In this document: in pieces, positions 1 to 12,745 of the stretch
Layout of the letters: each line of letters starts with the position of its first letter
Position numbering within the stretch: position 1 is the stretch's first letter
Assembly (NCBI RefSeq): GCF_004379255.2
Contig: NC_056051.1
Span: 26,901,267-26,965,266, forward strand
Length of the DNA stretch: 64,000 bases
From: Salvia splendens
Taxonomy: Eukaryota > Streptophyta > Magnoliopsida > Lamiales > Lamiaceae
Direction of reading: 5' to 3'
Made by a program: the position numbers and the translations under genes
Notes under the pieces: model-generated
Seen by the model: only the letters and a program-made list of their open reading frames with translations
Told to the model about the DNA's origin: nothing
Databases searched by the model: none

Positions 1-3000
1 TCCAGAATGGCTGCTTCCTCTCCTCCGAGGTCCACCGAACCTGCAAATGCCAAAAACAGACCTTGCAATCTCCAATTCTCAATTTGCTAAATGTGATTAC
101 CAGATGATATTGATGTGTGGAAAAGAGTTGCACAGTTCCATTCACGTCGAAACAGTCATTTTGGCATCATTCAACACCATAATGAGATGTGCAGCGGTTC
201 AAGGAAAGTGGGCGTCATGCGCGATTAAATACCTTTGTCTATGCAATTGCATCACAGGGAGCGATAGAGACGACTCTTCAAGCTGCCCACCCTCCATTTG
301 ATCAAACAATTGAACTAGGCTTTTCCTGCACATTACCTTTGTTAAATGAAGGTAAATTCCAGACTTTATGCAATTGCAAAACTTCTTTTACTCATTGATA
401 CAACTGCCCGAACCATCAAGTAGTAAATAAACTGAGAATTAGCAGCCGCCAATACCTGTCCGGAGTGATTGTTTTGCGATGTCCTAAGAATCGGCGATGG
501 CCTTCTACAGCTCTTGCCATGTTACCCGAGTGGGAAGGGACGAAAATGTCACTTTCTATGGAGATTATGTAATCTAGGGCAGCAGTTTGTGATGCATGAT
601 TGGAAAAATCTTTCAGTTCTTTTGTGGTTGCGAGCATTTCCTGTACAAGTGGAAAAACTTAGCTGGCAGCCAGAAATAGCTTAATTTGCTTCGTTCTAGT
701 TTTGAGTGACGAATCAATCCATAGTACGAAACTAACTTTGGAAACAATGTTAGGAAACCGGGAAGTGAGCTCCGAAAGGTGCGAGTCACCACCATATATT
801 TCTCCAGCAGCAATATATATTAAGGTAGATGGTGGATAGCCAAGAGCTTTAAGAAATATCCCGACCTCCTTCGGAGTTAAAGGGCAGAGACCAGCATCTC
901 TCTGTTCTGTGGGGTTAATGTTCTTCACTTTCCAGTGACTTGTTTTCTCTCTAGTGAAGGCAATTTAGCAAATGAAATCGTCATGTAAGCAGAGGAAGAA
1001 CGAACATATACTGAAATAGAGACACATAATTCCTACATTTATATGCCTGTAAGTATGCATGATGAATCCAAAAGGTTTTCACCTCATTGTTCGGAGCTCC
1101 TCTGATTCTGCAGCAGTAAGACCATAAGTACATCCAGTAAAAGACAACATATCTTTCTCATATCTCAGATGAAGGGCAATGTATCTTTGAGCACGTGATC
1201 GCAGCCTCTCCACGAGCTTCTGTGGTGTCACCGTCATTTATGCTCAGACCCTAATATAAAGTAAAGTCCCATACAAGACCTCTTAAATGCAACAGCAGAA
1301 ACATGAAATCTCATAACTGACATACATGTTTTTCAACTTTTTTTACAATATATTTACTGGTATGTAGCAGGGAAAAAATGAATTTTGACAGTTTTGATCT
1401 GATTACTTTCAGTAGAAGCGAGTTGATATTTCCACTTAAAGGATGAATAACCTTGTAGTGATAATTGCATCCTCTATGTCCATATACAAGGGTACGAATT
1501 AAGAAAACCAAGATTATGATTTTTACCTTTCCTAGACTTTCAATAGATGGAGAAAAACGAAGAGCGTGATACAAAGCACGGCATCTCAATCTCTGAATGT
1601 CAAGGGGCAGATCATTGTTTGCAAGTCTAGAATCTGATTTTGCAACATGAATTATCTGTAGATAAGAAGCAATATGTCAATCAATGTTTTCTGGCTATAA
1701 GTTCTACAGAGCAAACATTGGAGCTAATTCAGTTCATTCAGCATGCAAATTATTTTCATTTTTTCTTAACACTGTTGTTTTATTGTTTGAGCTTTTGACT
1801 TCTGTTCCTAGCCTGTGTTTAGAGTCTACTCAAAATAATTCCTTCATAGTTTCACATTTGGAGTTCCATATTTTCCCAACTTGTGCCTTATTGCAGAGCC
1901 ATTCGAATACAAATCAACAAATATTGGCCACGCCATCATATAATCAAGCATTTCAGTTTTTCTATTAAACAAAGTAACTTGCCTGATATTCCTTCCATAA
2001 TGTAGTCATTTCTTCATAGTAGCCCAAACCACCCCATGAGGTGAAGTGTTTCCTAGCACGAGGTAGAGATTCTAATTCTTTAGGAAGCTTGTTCACAATC
2101 CTCACATCATTTTCCAAGGATTTGATGAAATGGGCTTCGTCGAATATATTAGAGAATGTACTGTACATCAACAACATGAAAATTAAGCCAAATGTCAACT
2201 ATGCCCATGAGCATAGCTCTCATAAGTAGAGATATCAGGAATAGAACCATTTGTGACATGATGTAAATTAAAACCTGCTATCCTGCCAGAATGAACTCTT
2301 GTCAAGTTGAGGAATCACTAGTGTAGCATTCATAATGCGTGCCACAGCCACCATATCAGCTATCTACAAGCATGACATTATTGACAAACGAATCTCTAAA
2401 AAGTCAGATTATCTGACTATAACAGCAACATAGAAGTCACTCAGAATTCAAAATTTTAAAAATGAACAAAATAAAACCTACTTTGACCTACTGCTAGCAG
2501 CAACCAGCACAGAAAGTGACAGCATGTATGCCTACCAAACAAACGAGAGAATTGAAAAAATCCTCACCCCAGTGCGCATTTGATTTAGTCCTCCATTACT
2601 TTTTACAGTTATGTAGTGATCTGAGACTGGAGTAGCTGCGCATGACAAGGGACGTAGATGAGGGGAAACAGAAGCAAACTCACATCTAAGTAAAGCAAGT
2701 ATGAATAATGCTCATTAGCCCACACAGATAATTACCTCTATATCTACTTGTTCGCTTGACACACTGCCGCAAACCAAGACCAGAAGGAGTTTTCCAAAGT
2801 TGATCGTCTAATAACTGCAGAATATGACCAAATATGTGGATCATCATGTGGTATATAAGACCTCATCATGTAATATCTGAACTTTCAACGAGTTCAAATT
2901 TCAGTAATATCTGGGCTTATGTATGCCATGTTGTAGAATCAGATCAAAAGCAGCTAATAGCATCGCATTTTAGATCACTCACTCGTCCACCTTTTACCAC

Positions 3001-3782
3001 ATTAACTACACATGGATTTCTACCAAACTGTTAACTCATCGTCATTAAACAAAAAACGTAGTAGACTACCATTTCAAACATGCCCATTGCCACAACAACA
3101 CTTTATTATTAATATTCAGTTTAGAATACGATGTAGTATCCCTAGCCTATCCCATACACTATTACCATGCCGAAACCAAAGATCGCCTTAAATGTTTACT
3201 TATAATTCTTACTTCTGTAGCAGCTAAATGACAATATATACTTTCAATTTAAACGGATTATCTAGCTATCACATTTGAGTATTTTGCTCATGATCTCTAC
3301 TTGTAGTAAAGCTTTCAAATCCACCTTCATCCTTCATACAGAAGCTGCCTAAATCTTCTAAATGGAAACAAACATTTGCTTCACATAAACTCTCAAAATC
3401 CAAAATCCAAAATCCAACGTACTAAGGCTCCAGCTACAGAACTCATGACCTAGAGAGTAGAGACTAACATCAAACACCTCACATACAACAACATTTGCTA
3501 AATCCACATAATCGGGAAGAAATCCATGGCAAAAACCAATTAAAAATATTACTGAAATAAACCTCAATAACATCGAAAAGCATCCCAAACCTTGTTGATT
3601 TTGGGCTTCTCAACTCTCAGAAGCGGCACCTTATTGTCTTCTTGCAACACGTCGCTGCTGTAGAGCAGGAAAGTGAAGATTGAGAGTGAAAAAATGAGGA
3701 TCACGTACAAAGTGATTGAGAAAAAGGAGGATTTTCTGTGTCTGGATAAGGGAAGGTGACGACGCCCTCGCCGATTAACCAT
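1..3782 (-). CDS. O-fucosyltransferase family protein (partial, C-terminus beyond left edge)
   Basis: Predicted Golgi type II membrane protein of the plant GDP-fucose protein O-fucosyltransferase-like family (GT106-type); substrate unknown. Eleven exons join in phase: 3591-3782, 2736-2814, 2568-2635, 2275-2363, 1983-2160, 1527-1655, 1083-1219, 737-950, 456-640, 233-325 and 1-40 (cut), giving at least 468 codons. The first ATG is at 3782; only a GTG lies further upstream in frame. The N-terminus is basic ([17 protein letters not shown]), followed by a membrane anchor at about residues 20-42. Family signatures are [54 protein letters not shown] and [20 protein letters not shown]. The intron after the 1983-2160 exon uses a GC donor. 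Family assignment is firm; the exact member is not resolved. Confidence 0.9.
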
Positions 3783-4675
3783 TATTCGCACTCATCGGTA
3801 GATCTCTGCTTCAATTGCTACTGACACTGATTCGATCATAACTCGGTTTCCAGATTTCGGTGTTTTTGTCTTTGAATGTCAATTCTGCGTTTGGAGGTTC
3901 ATGTGAACCGAAAACAGAGAAACCTTTTTCATTTTTCACATAACTTTTTTTTGAAATACTATATCAATAATTCTTTATTTAATCGTGGACTCGTGGTCAC
4001 ATTAATTGGAATGAAGCGACCACAAATTAACTATGCGAAATGTTAAGAAAATTCACTACAACTTTTTACGCTTTTTCTATATATATAGGTGTTGATTTCA
4101 TAATAATTTCGCGCATTTTTGTTTTCTTTTGTTATTTTTGCTTTTTTAATATTTTGCATTTAAAAAAAAACTATTTACGTACATTATTATTGGTACAATT
4201 CAATACATATTCTTTTAAGAAAATTAATACTCCATCTATTCTATAATAGTAGAGTCATTTATCATTTTAACAAAAATCAACACATTTCTTCTCACTATAT
4301 TATTTTCTTCTCTTTACTTTCCCTCTCTCATAAACCATGGTACTAGTACTTAGCATTCAGAATTTTGTTGCTTAATTGAAACATTTGAAAGTGACGTGAG
4401 AAGACAAGAAAAAATTGAAACATATAACTGTAAACCTCAATCAATCATGAAAATACATTAACAAAGAATTACAAACTGTAAACACCAAAAACATACAAGC
4501 TAGCTTCCAAAACATATAAACAATAATAAGACCATACACCAACGAGTTTATAAATCGGTCACTCTAGAATTATCCATCCTTCCACAATATGGACAATATC
4601 AGAAACATGATTCCTGAAGGCATGTCCTACGACGATGCTAATCAACCGGATTTGGTTTCTTCTTGCAAAGTTGGT
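3783..4675. other. Intergenic, AT-rich
   Basis: Holds the leader and promoter of the O-fucosyltransferase gene (3783 to about 3900) and the 3' flank of the PELPK gene. A half-MITE with a TACTCCATCTATTCT start lies near 4233-4330. No coding signal was seen. Confidence 0.5.
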
Positions 4676-5302
4676 TTAGGCGGGTATCTTTGGAAGTTCA
4701 GGCAACTTTGGCATTTCTGGCTTAGGTAGAGCTGGTAACTCAGGCTTAGGCAGAGTTGGGACCTCGGGTTTTGGCACTGTTGGAAGTTCAGGCTTAGGCA
4801 GAGTCGGCAATTCTGGGAGCTTTGGTAGCTCTGGCACCGCGGGTTTTGGCAATTCTTGCATTTGAGGCTTTGGTATCTCAGGTAGAGTAGGCTTTGGCGA
4901 TTCTGCCTTTTCTAGTGTTGGCTTAGGCAATGTCGGTAGTGATGGAAGCTCGGGCTTAGGCAAAGTTGGAAACTCAAATTTTGGTAGTGTTGGAAGCTCA
5001 GGCTTTGGTAGAGTCGGGATCTCAGGTTTTGGTAGTGTTGGAACCTCGGGCTTAGGCAAAGTCGGCACCTCAGATTTTGGCATTGTTGGAACCTCAGGTT
5101 TTGGCAGTGTTGGAATCTCAAGCTTAGGCAACGATGGCAGCTCAGGCTTGGGTAGTGGAGTTAGCTCTGGCTTCGGTATAGATGGGATTTCGGGCTTGGG
5201 AACAAGCGACTCGAGCAGGCGACGTGCCTCTGCATGGTTAGTTATGGATGCCAGAGCGATGAGCAAGAAGAGGTAAAGGGAATGGTGGCCATGAAATGCC
5301 AT
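4676..5302 (-). CDS. PELPK-type proline-rich cell-wall protein
   Basis: Single-exon 208-residue secreted protein. Residues 1-26 form a signal peptide (hydrophobic LYLFLLIALASI, probable cleavage after NHAEA). Nearly all the rest is a degenerate five-residue repeat of the form P-E/K-[LVI]-P-[KTS], written as PKPELPTLPKPEVP and similar, running to the C-terminal KLPELPKIPA. This matches the PELPK1 family described in Arabidopsis (At5g09530), a pectin-associated wall protein implicated in germination and growth. A TATA-like TATTTAAA lies at 5397-5404 on the minus strand, about 95 bp upstream of the ATG, supporting this start. Repeat copies differ mostly at third codon positions. Orthology to PELPK1 itself is inferred. 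Confidence 0.85.
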   Translation of the reverse strand: MAFHGHHSLYLFLLIALASITNHAEARRLLESLVPKPEIPSIPKPELTPLPKPELPSLPKLEIPTLPKPEVPTMPKSEVPTLPKPEVPTLPKPEIPTLPKPELPTLPKFEFPTLPKPELPSLPTLPKPTLEKAESPKPTLPEIPKPQMQELPKPAVPELPKLPELPTLPKPELPTVPKPEVPTLPKPELPALPKPEMPKLPELPKIPA

Positions 5303-5396
5303 GTTTGGGGAGGAAATAGTTGAATCAAGAAGGTTTTTATGTTCAAGTGATCTTCAATATCTTGGATGAGTTATGAAGTTTGGGTTGCATTGAGGG

Positions 5397-5404
5397 TTTA
5401 AATA
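5397..5404 (-). promoter_or_regulatory. TATA box of the PELPK gene
   Basis: The minus-strand sequence TATTTAAA lies 95 bp upstream of the ATG at 5302, a normal spacing for a plant TATA box plus short leader. Confidence 0.5.
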
Positions 5405-6841
5405 GGCTTTGTATGAGGTGGGAGATCGAGTTAGTTCAACTTCTTGATGCATTTCTCTCTCTTAAACTCATCTATGTGGTTATGAAAATACAATTCAATA
5501 ATAGTAGGTTAGGTCACCACTCTCTAAGTTAAACCACATGAATCAATTGGCTTGGAAATTATTTGAGTCTGCAGCAATAATTTAATGTTGTACTTGTTTA
5601 AATCTTGAATTTGTTGCTTATGTGATGTGTAACTTCCCAATTTAAAATTGTTTAAAAGTCATCACTATATTAGGTCGTTTCGTTATGGTAATCTGTAGAC
5701 AAATGACTTCACCAATTCGCAGACTTTGTTAAGGCAATCCAATTATAATCTTAACTAATTTGTAGCTAAAAAGGGAAAAATATGTGCTAATTTTATAGTA
5801 TTGTCTTTGAGTTAAACTTAATTAATTTATAATGCATTTTCTATTTTTTATTATGTATTTTTCCAACTTTTAACTATTATGTCAACTATGTATTTATCGG
5901 GTTTCAATAATGTTTAAATTTAGAATTTTATTTATGTGATTTTTTAATTTTAATTAATTACATATTTTTAATTTAATTTAATTAGACTATAGTATAAATT
6001 AAATAAAATAAGAAATGAATAAAAATTTAAGATTGAGGATTATAAATAGTACTCTACTCGTGATGAAAGGTGAGTTGTTGTTTGTTGAGTTACGCATGAA
6101 ATAAAATTTATTGTTGCCGTATTGGGCACAAATAAAATTTACTGCTTTCGGCCGCCGAGCTTCCGGAGGCTTCCCCGGGGAAGCTCGGCACTAGGCCAGC
6201 CCGCCTGGGATGACTTGTCATCGTGTGTGGGGACGGCTAGTGCGACTAAGGGACGTTGCAGGAGGCGGTTGTTGTGACGCCGGATAATTCAGAACTTATC
6301 CAAGATGATGAATGAATCCATTACTTTTGGCATCCACATACATGTATATCAATTGGTACATGAATACTGCAACCAAGTTGTTTATTTTTTATTTTTTATA
6401 AATGAATTCTAAAGACCGCGCCACGTAAGACTCAAACCCGAATCTTTGGCTTCAGGCATTTGCTTGGCTAACTCACACACACACAACCAAGTATTTTCTC
6501 CATGTGTTTTCACTACACAACGCACATATCATCAATCACGAATCTAGATCTCTACTTTTTTGCTCAGTATCATTAGATGATAAGATGGTTCAACGAGGGT
6601 CCCAGATGGAAATAGTCTAACCGAGGAGTATTACCAATATTAGACTTGGTCTTTAGCCCAACTAAGCTCAACTTAGGTATGCTTAAGCAAATTCTTTTTC
6701 CTAATCAAGTTTAGTTAAACCATAACTAAAATCATGGTAATTTCTCTAATTACATTTGTCACTCAATCTTCCTCTCTTCACAATGTATAAGCATAAGTTG
6801 CATCATAACGATACCTGCAACTACAGTAGGAGAGGTCGATT
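5405..6841. other. Intergenic with a GC-rich island
   Basis: AT-rich spacer between the PELPK promoter and the PME stop codon. A sharply GC-richer block at about 6145-6290 (around GAGCTTCCGGAGGCTTCC) contrasts with its surroundings and resembles a degraded insertion. About 6411-6480 holds another odd low-complexity stretch. No reading frame or repeat boundary could be supported. Confidence 0.4.
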
Positions 6842-9479
6842 TCACGGCAACAACGCAGGGATCCATTCATTCCCTTGGATGAAATTCCCCACAGAAAACG
6901 AACCCGCATGCTCGGCCGGAATCTGGCTGCTCCAGCTCACTCGCTTCGCCGTATCCGACCCGGGTCCCCGGTTTTCGAATTCACCATAATACAAGGTCTT
7001 GAGAGCGAAGTCGCCACTCCAAGGCAAAAATCCATCCGGCATGATGAGAGCCTCGAGCGTGCAATGGATGAAAACAGTCCTCGAGTACTCTTTCCACGGC
7101 CTGCCAAGGTAGTTCTTGTGCACCTTGGGCTTGCTGTGGTACAGCGCCATGTACGCGTCTGTACCATTGATCACACAGTCTTGGAAGACGAAACCCGTTG
7201 ATTGAGCGGGGTCTATCCTTCCATGGGCCGTCACGGCATTGTTCTCGCCCTTCTCTGGGTTCAACTGGCGAGGAGCGACAAGGATGAGGCAGTCTTGGAA
7301 GAACGAAGCCGAGTTTCCAAATATGAAGTCGACATTGCCCTGGATGCGGCACGACTTGTAGTACTGACGTAGGCTGTGCGCGTAGAGGGTGTCTTGATTG
7401 CCGAGGAATTCACAGTTTTCCACTACAGAGAGGTCGCTGCCGGATCGGAAAGCTACTGCTTGATGAGCATCCGGGCCTGCCGTGTTCTGGATGGTGAGAC
7501 CAGTCGCCATAAATCCGTCACCAACAACAGCTGTATGAACCCAAAAAACGTGTTAGAAGACAAACAACTCAAACGGTCAAACCCACTGCCAAACTTCCAC
7601 AGTTAATGTCATCTTCGATTCTTCATACATCTAAAACCAGATAACTACAGATGAATAACGATTCCCTATTTATCGCCATGGCGACTCGAACTCACAACCC
7701 ACATAGGAACTGATACGCAAAGTCTCCTCAAAATAAAGATACTGAAAAATCTACGAAATATGCAACAAAGATCAGTCTTTTAAACCCTATACCCATTTCA
7801 TATACTTCATCTACGTCCAAACTTCAAACCCGATGCCAAATTTCCCCAGTTAATGTCATCTTTAAACAGCTAAAACCAGGTAACAACAGTTAGCCTTTAA
7901 CCTTTCACCAGTTAATATGTATGGGAATTCCTCTAAACATGAAACTCCCCTCAAAGCAAAGATTCTGTATACTCCCTCAGTCTCAAGTTAATCAATTTGT
8001 GTTATTTGGAGACATTCCAAGCTAAATAAACCATTTTTGGGCAAAAAAAGAATTCTTTACTCTTTCTATTATTGTCTCTTTCACCTATCTATTTTATTTC
8101 TCTTAACTTTATTAAACATCACTTTCTTAAATTTCCACATAATCTTGAAATAGCTAAAACCAGATAACTACAAAGATACTCATACCACTCAGTCTCAGGT
8201 TAATCCATTCGTATAGTCTTTTTGTAATATTCCAAGCTAAACAAATCATTTCCTATTTGCCAAAAACCAACTCTTTCAATACTACTATTACTTTATGCAA
8301 TATGCCAATAAAGATCAATCTTTTCTTCACCTATGCAATAAAGATCAATCTTTTCCTCCCCATTTCATATTCAATTCAAATCCCTCCGGCAATATGCAAA
8401 CAAATCACGTGACGCGGCAAATATAAACACCACAAAACAACAATGAATAAACAAAACAAAACAAACTCACCAACTGTAGCTGAGTTGTATGTAGAAATGC
8501 CTTGCTTCCCAACGTTCAACGACCCGGAAATGACGGTTTTGCCGATCCCATCCCCCATGAAAACCACGTTCCTCTTCTCCAGCGGCACCCGCACAGTCTC
8601 CTCATACACCCCCGCCTTGATCCATATCACGAACCGGGACCCAGGCCCGGCATTATCCGGCGCAGCATCCACCGCCTTCTGCACACTTTCATACTCACAC
8701 CCCTTCTTGCACACCGCCACATCCGCCTTCAAATCACGCGGTACGCCTCCGGCCGGGCCGGGCCCGCCCGGAGCTGGCGCGGGCTCCCAGAATCCGTCCC
8801 GCTCCGTCCTCGCCGGGCCCCACAGCCCGGTTTTATCACCAAAAACGTCGTAATTTAACACCATGGAGAGGGAATCGCTGCCGGAGGGGATCACGGAGGA
8901 GTGGAAAAACGCCATCGTTTTGTCGACGAGGGAGGTGTCGTTGGCGTATTTGAGCGTCGACCAGCAGTCGTATTGGTAGACGAGCGCGGCGCTGAGCCAC
9001 GCGCGGGCGTCCTTGTTCCTCCCGTGTGGCAGGGCGTCGGTGGCGGCGAGATTGGTGCGGTGATCGGCGTAGCGGAGGAGGTCGAGGCAGGTTTTGGATG
9101 CGGCGGTGCGGTTGCTGCTGGACGCGGAGGAATCGAGGATCTGCTGGACCATTCCCCGGCCTAAATTGATATTCTGAGAGGAGAGTTTGAGAGCGGATTG
9201 GATTCCGTCAATGACGGTGGCGCCGGGGGGTAATTGGGGGAAGTAGGATTGACATTTTTGGGGATCGAGTGAGGCCTTGCAGAGGTCAGTGACAAGAATG
9301 TTGGTGGCGGAAATGTGGGGGTTTGGGTGGAGGCGGGCGGAGAGGGAGGGGAGGAGGAGGAGGGAGAGGAGGGCGAAGGAGATTAGGGCGGCCATGGGAA
9401 TGAGGAATAGGGAATTGAGATTGGGGAATTGGTTGTGCTTTGGATTTGGGGGGTGTTTTATAGGGCGTCTGAGCTGCAT
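6842..9479 (-). CDS. Pectinesterase with N-terminal inhibitor domain (PME51-like)
   Basis: De-esterifies wall homogalacturonan. Two exons, 8471-9479 and 6842-7530, join in phase 1 (GTTG|GTGAGT donor, TACAG acceptor) to give 565 residues. The ATG at 9479 is the first in frame; only a TTG lies further upstream. A signal anchor spans residues 24-48, a PMEI prodomain follows ([24 protein letters not shown]), then the PME domain with GNQDTLYAH, the nucleophile motif [10 protein letters not shown] and the arginine motif [14 protein letters not shown] see no RRLL/RKLL processing site between the domains; [11 protein letters not shown] occupies the junction. The closest recalled relative is Arabidopsis PME51 (At5g09760). 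The 940-bp intron carries MITE remnants. Confidence 0.93.
7968..8350. repeat. Degraded Stowaway-like MITE ends inside the PME intron
   Basis: Two partial copies begin TACTCCCTCAGTCTCAAG (about 7971) and ACCACTCAGTCTCAGGTTAA (about 8186) and share the following text about a 'TTAATC' core with other MITEs in this window. Neither has a matching opposite terminus, so they are fragments. Confidence 0.45.
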
Positions 9480-10882
9480 AATTATGGAGATAGATTTGAT
9501 TATTAATGAATGATTGGTTGAGATTAAGGATTTGATTGGTGGGATTTGGGAAGATGGAAATGGAGTCACGGGAGTGGAGTGGAGTGGACGGTGGGATAGA
9601 GGAGCACTACACGCATGGGAGGTATGGATGAACAAGAGAGAGAGAGAGAGAGTGGATTGTGGAATTTATTAGGCGTGTGTCTTGTGAGTGATGGAATGTG
9701 GGATTTTGTCGCTTTCGCAGATCTGCTGTTTACTTCACTGTTCATCGGGAGAAAAGAGACCTGGAAGGTGCCGTGTCGCCGGTGCGGCGCAGAGGTAGCC
9801 AATTTTTCTGTTTTAAAGAAATTTTTTTTAAACTCTATAAATATTATGGAATTATTTTGTGTATTAATATTAATGGGAATAGTTGTGTTAATTATGTGAA
9901 TAATTTTGTGCATTATGAGAATAATTTCTTAGTTAATAATTATTCCATGCATAAATATATTTTAAATTATTAATAGATAATGATTGGAAAAAAAATTGAT
10001 TTATTATTATTTGTATTATATTATTATTATATACTTTTTGAAATAAGTAGGGTAAATTCTTGTGAGATGCGTGAGGAGGGGTGTGGGAGAGATGCCCAAA
10101 TTTAGGAGTTGTTGCCTAACACAGAAATGAGGAGAATGATGATATTTGTAAAAATAGTGATTCTCATTGTGTGCGAATAATACTTTTTAAATTTTAATTT
10201 AGTTTGATCTTTTAAATTCGACCTTCCAACTATCTTTATATTTAAGTTAAGAATTAATTATTTTTTATCACTTTAAAATTTTTGTATTAATTGCATTCAA
10301 TTATAATATAGTAACTTTTAAATTTTATATTTTTACATCAATTACATTCCATTACACATGCTTGATATCAATATTGCCTTTAATTTGCAATAATTAAACA
10401 TGTTATCTGAACCAAATGATTTTTACATTTCCTAGTTGTTCCTCTCTGTCTAAATAAATACTATACCAAATACTACCAAATATCAAAACTATCAATATTT
10501 ACAAGTGTCAAATTTGAAATAGTCTTAAATTGTTAATTTCAAATTTCGATGTACCTGGCTATTAGATCCTCCTTGTCTGTAGTCATGGGCCTCGTAATCT
10601 TGTACTAGCATGTTCAATTCTTCCATATGGAAGGTTTGATGGCCCAACGCCAATGAATTGATTGTACTCGTCAATATTTTTTTTATTGATTATAACAAAA
10701 TTGAAAAGTTTCACAAATATTTAAAATTAACTATACAATCTTTAGCGATTTTATCAAATTTATCCCAGATTTTGAAATTCATTAATTTTTTTTATCTCTA
10801 ACCTTTAATAATTGCTTTAATTTATGTTTTCCCACCTTAGCAAAATATATCTCAATATTTTCAATTTTTATTGTCGCTCTAA
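9480..10882. other. Intergenic: PME promoter side and AT-rich spacer
   Basis: Contains the upstream region of the PME gene with a short (GA)n run near 9641-9655, then about 900 bp of very AT-rich sequence (9820-10870). No open reading frame here has plausible coding character. Confidence 0.45.
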
Positions 10883-12745
10883 GAGCATCCGCACCGGCGG
10901 ACGTCAGACCGGCGTGCCGGACGTCCGCCATTAGGCGAGCGACCCGCGGACGCGGACGTCGCTTGCGGAGACCGGACGACGTCCGTCGTGACGTCCGCCA
11001 TTGCGGGTTCCCGACGGACGTCCTGATTTTTTTTTAAAACTCTATATATACAGCTCGTTGAACTTCATTTCATTCGCACCACTTGTTTTAACGAGTTTCT
11101 CTCTCTATACTTTCATTTCTTTTGAAGATAAATGGAGCACCACGATAGTGATTCCCCCGCCACGAGTGAGTCACAAACGCCGACGATTCCCGTTAGAGTT
11201 GAGGGAAACGCTGGCGGAAGTGCACCGATGTCCGGGATGATGCCCGGAATGACGCCGATGATGCCCTGACCCCAAATGGCGGGGATGATGCAGGGGTACT
11301 ACAATATGTACCCCTTGGTGTGCAGGGATGGGTGGGATGATGCCCCAAATGCCTGGGTGAGTGCCGCGATGACAGGGATGATGCCCCAAATGCCCGGGAT
11401 GATGCCCCAAATGCCTGGGATGATGATGCAAGGGATGATGCAGAGCATGCATGCCGTTGCGGGGGGAGCAGACAGGGGGTCCCCCAATCACCTGGGGACA
11501 ATGTCTATCGCCCCTACATGGATTTATTGTCGAGTGATTACCCCCAGAGTACTCCTCTGGAGACTCAGTTCGCCGGCATCGAGACTTTCTCTTTTGAGGA
11601 GTTGGGACTATCTCCGGTCAAGGAGTCTTCTACTGAGATGCAACCGGCGGCAGGGAGGACGCGGAAGTAGGGGAGAGGGAAGGGCAAGGGCAAGGGAACG
11701 AGGGTGGGGCGAGGGCCGAGGGGGTGGGGGAGGAAGCCGACGGGAGAAAGAGGACCATTTGGAGCATAGGGGAGTGGGTCGCGCTGGCGAAGGCCTGGGT
11801 CGGTGTAGTCGAGGATCCCTACGTCAGAGCTAACCATCATTTCGACAGAATGTGGTGGCGCATTAGCCAAAGCTACCTCCAATTCAAACAGCCAGGTGGG
11901 AAGCCTCACGATGGAGAGCAATGCCGGAAACAGTGAGGGCAGCTGAGGAGGCAGCTCAGCCGATTTGCCGGCATCTACCAAAACAACCTTCGCACGGCAT
12001 CAAGCGGCATGTCCGCCGATGATGTGAAGCTTCTGTCTCACCAGCAGTACCCCGACAGTGGATTGGGTTTCAGGGAGTTCAAATATTGGGAGGTCTATCT
12101 TGTGGTGCAGACTTCCGCCAAGTTTAATCCGGGCGAAGATCAATGCCTCCGGGGAGTACATCAGCAGTGCCGGTTCCCACGAACTCCCTGGCGTCAAGGC
12201 AGAGTTCCCGACCCCTCAATCGTCTTCCTGCCGCCGTCACCCAGTTGGGCAAAAGACCGCGATGCGGATGGCTAGGGGAAGTGCCAGCGAGTCCCACGAG
12301 GTCCAATCGGAATCTCCGTCCCTGGTCTCTCCCAAGCTCAACAATCTCGCCCGTGTGCAGCTAACGCAGAGCATGCTCGATACCATGGACAAGTGGTATG
12401 CAGCGACTGATCCCTTATACAAGATCATGTTGAAGGATGTCATCGACACTATGAGACGCGATTTGGGGATGACACCCCTGCCCGAGAGTGGCGTCGGGAC
12501 TGGCGATGGGGACAACGGGACTGGCGGCGGGGATGATGAGGAGTTAGACGGGGGCAACATTTATTGAAGCTTGAGGTTTTTTTTAACTATGTATTTTTTT
12601 AATAATTATGTATATTTTTTGTTTTAAATAAAGTGGTTGCATTTTCTCCGTATTCGTGTCGAAATTTTAATTCCGTAAATTGTTTAATTTGGTGAATTTG
12701 TGAATTTTTATTATTATGGATGTCCGTCGGAATGTCCTCCTCTAA
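10883..12745 (+). mobile_element. PIF/Harbinger-type element, decayed, right end missing
   Basis: The left terminus GAGCATCCGCACCGGCGGAC follows a TAA (10880-10882), the expected 3-bp target. It matches the intact-ended copy at 53318-54468 in terminus, in the subterminal GGACGTC-rich DNA and in the leader (TATATATAC, then GCTCGTTGAACTTCATTTCA). The 3' region (12568-12745) is shared, in reverse orientation, with the MITE ending at 37527. No complementary right terminus was found, so the right boundary is approximate. The element carries a broken ORF1, listed separately. Confidence 0.75.
11132..12567 (+). pseudogene. Harbinger ORF1 (Myb/SANT-like DNA-binding protein), broken
   Basis: Starts MEHHDSDSPATSES and runs through a Met/Gly/Pro-rich tract (MMPQMPGMMPQMPG), but meets a TGA near 11267 and then shifts frame several times. 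Recognisable pieces are EWVALAKAWVGVVEDPYV, FDRMWWRISQSYLQF and EGEQCRKQ-like text (about 11760-11940), then FKYWEVY (about 12080) and a C-terminal helix-rich tail (12290-12567). This order is that of plant ORF1 proteins often annotated as 'glutathione S-transferase T3-like' or NAM-associated. No transposase (DDE) ORF was seen, so the copy is non-autonomous. Confidence 0.7.

Noticed and set aside
9615..9973. Overlapping open frames on both strands upstream of the PME gene
   Set aside because: They rely on non-ATG starts or run through AT-rich DNA with no family signature; the PME start at 9479 explains the region.
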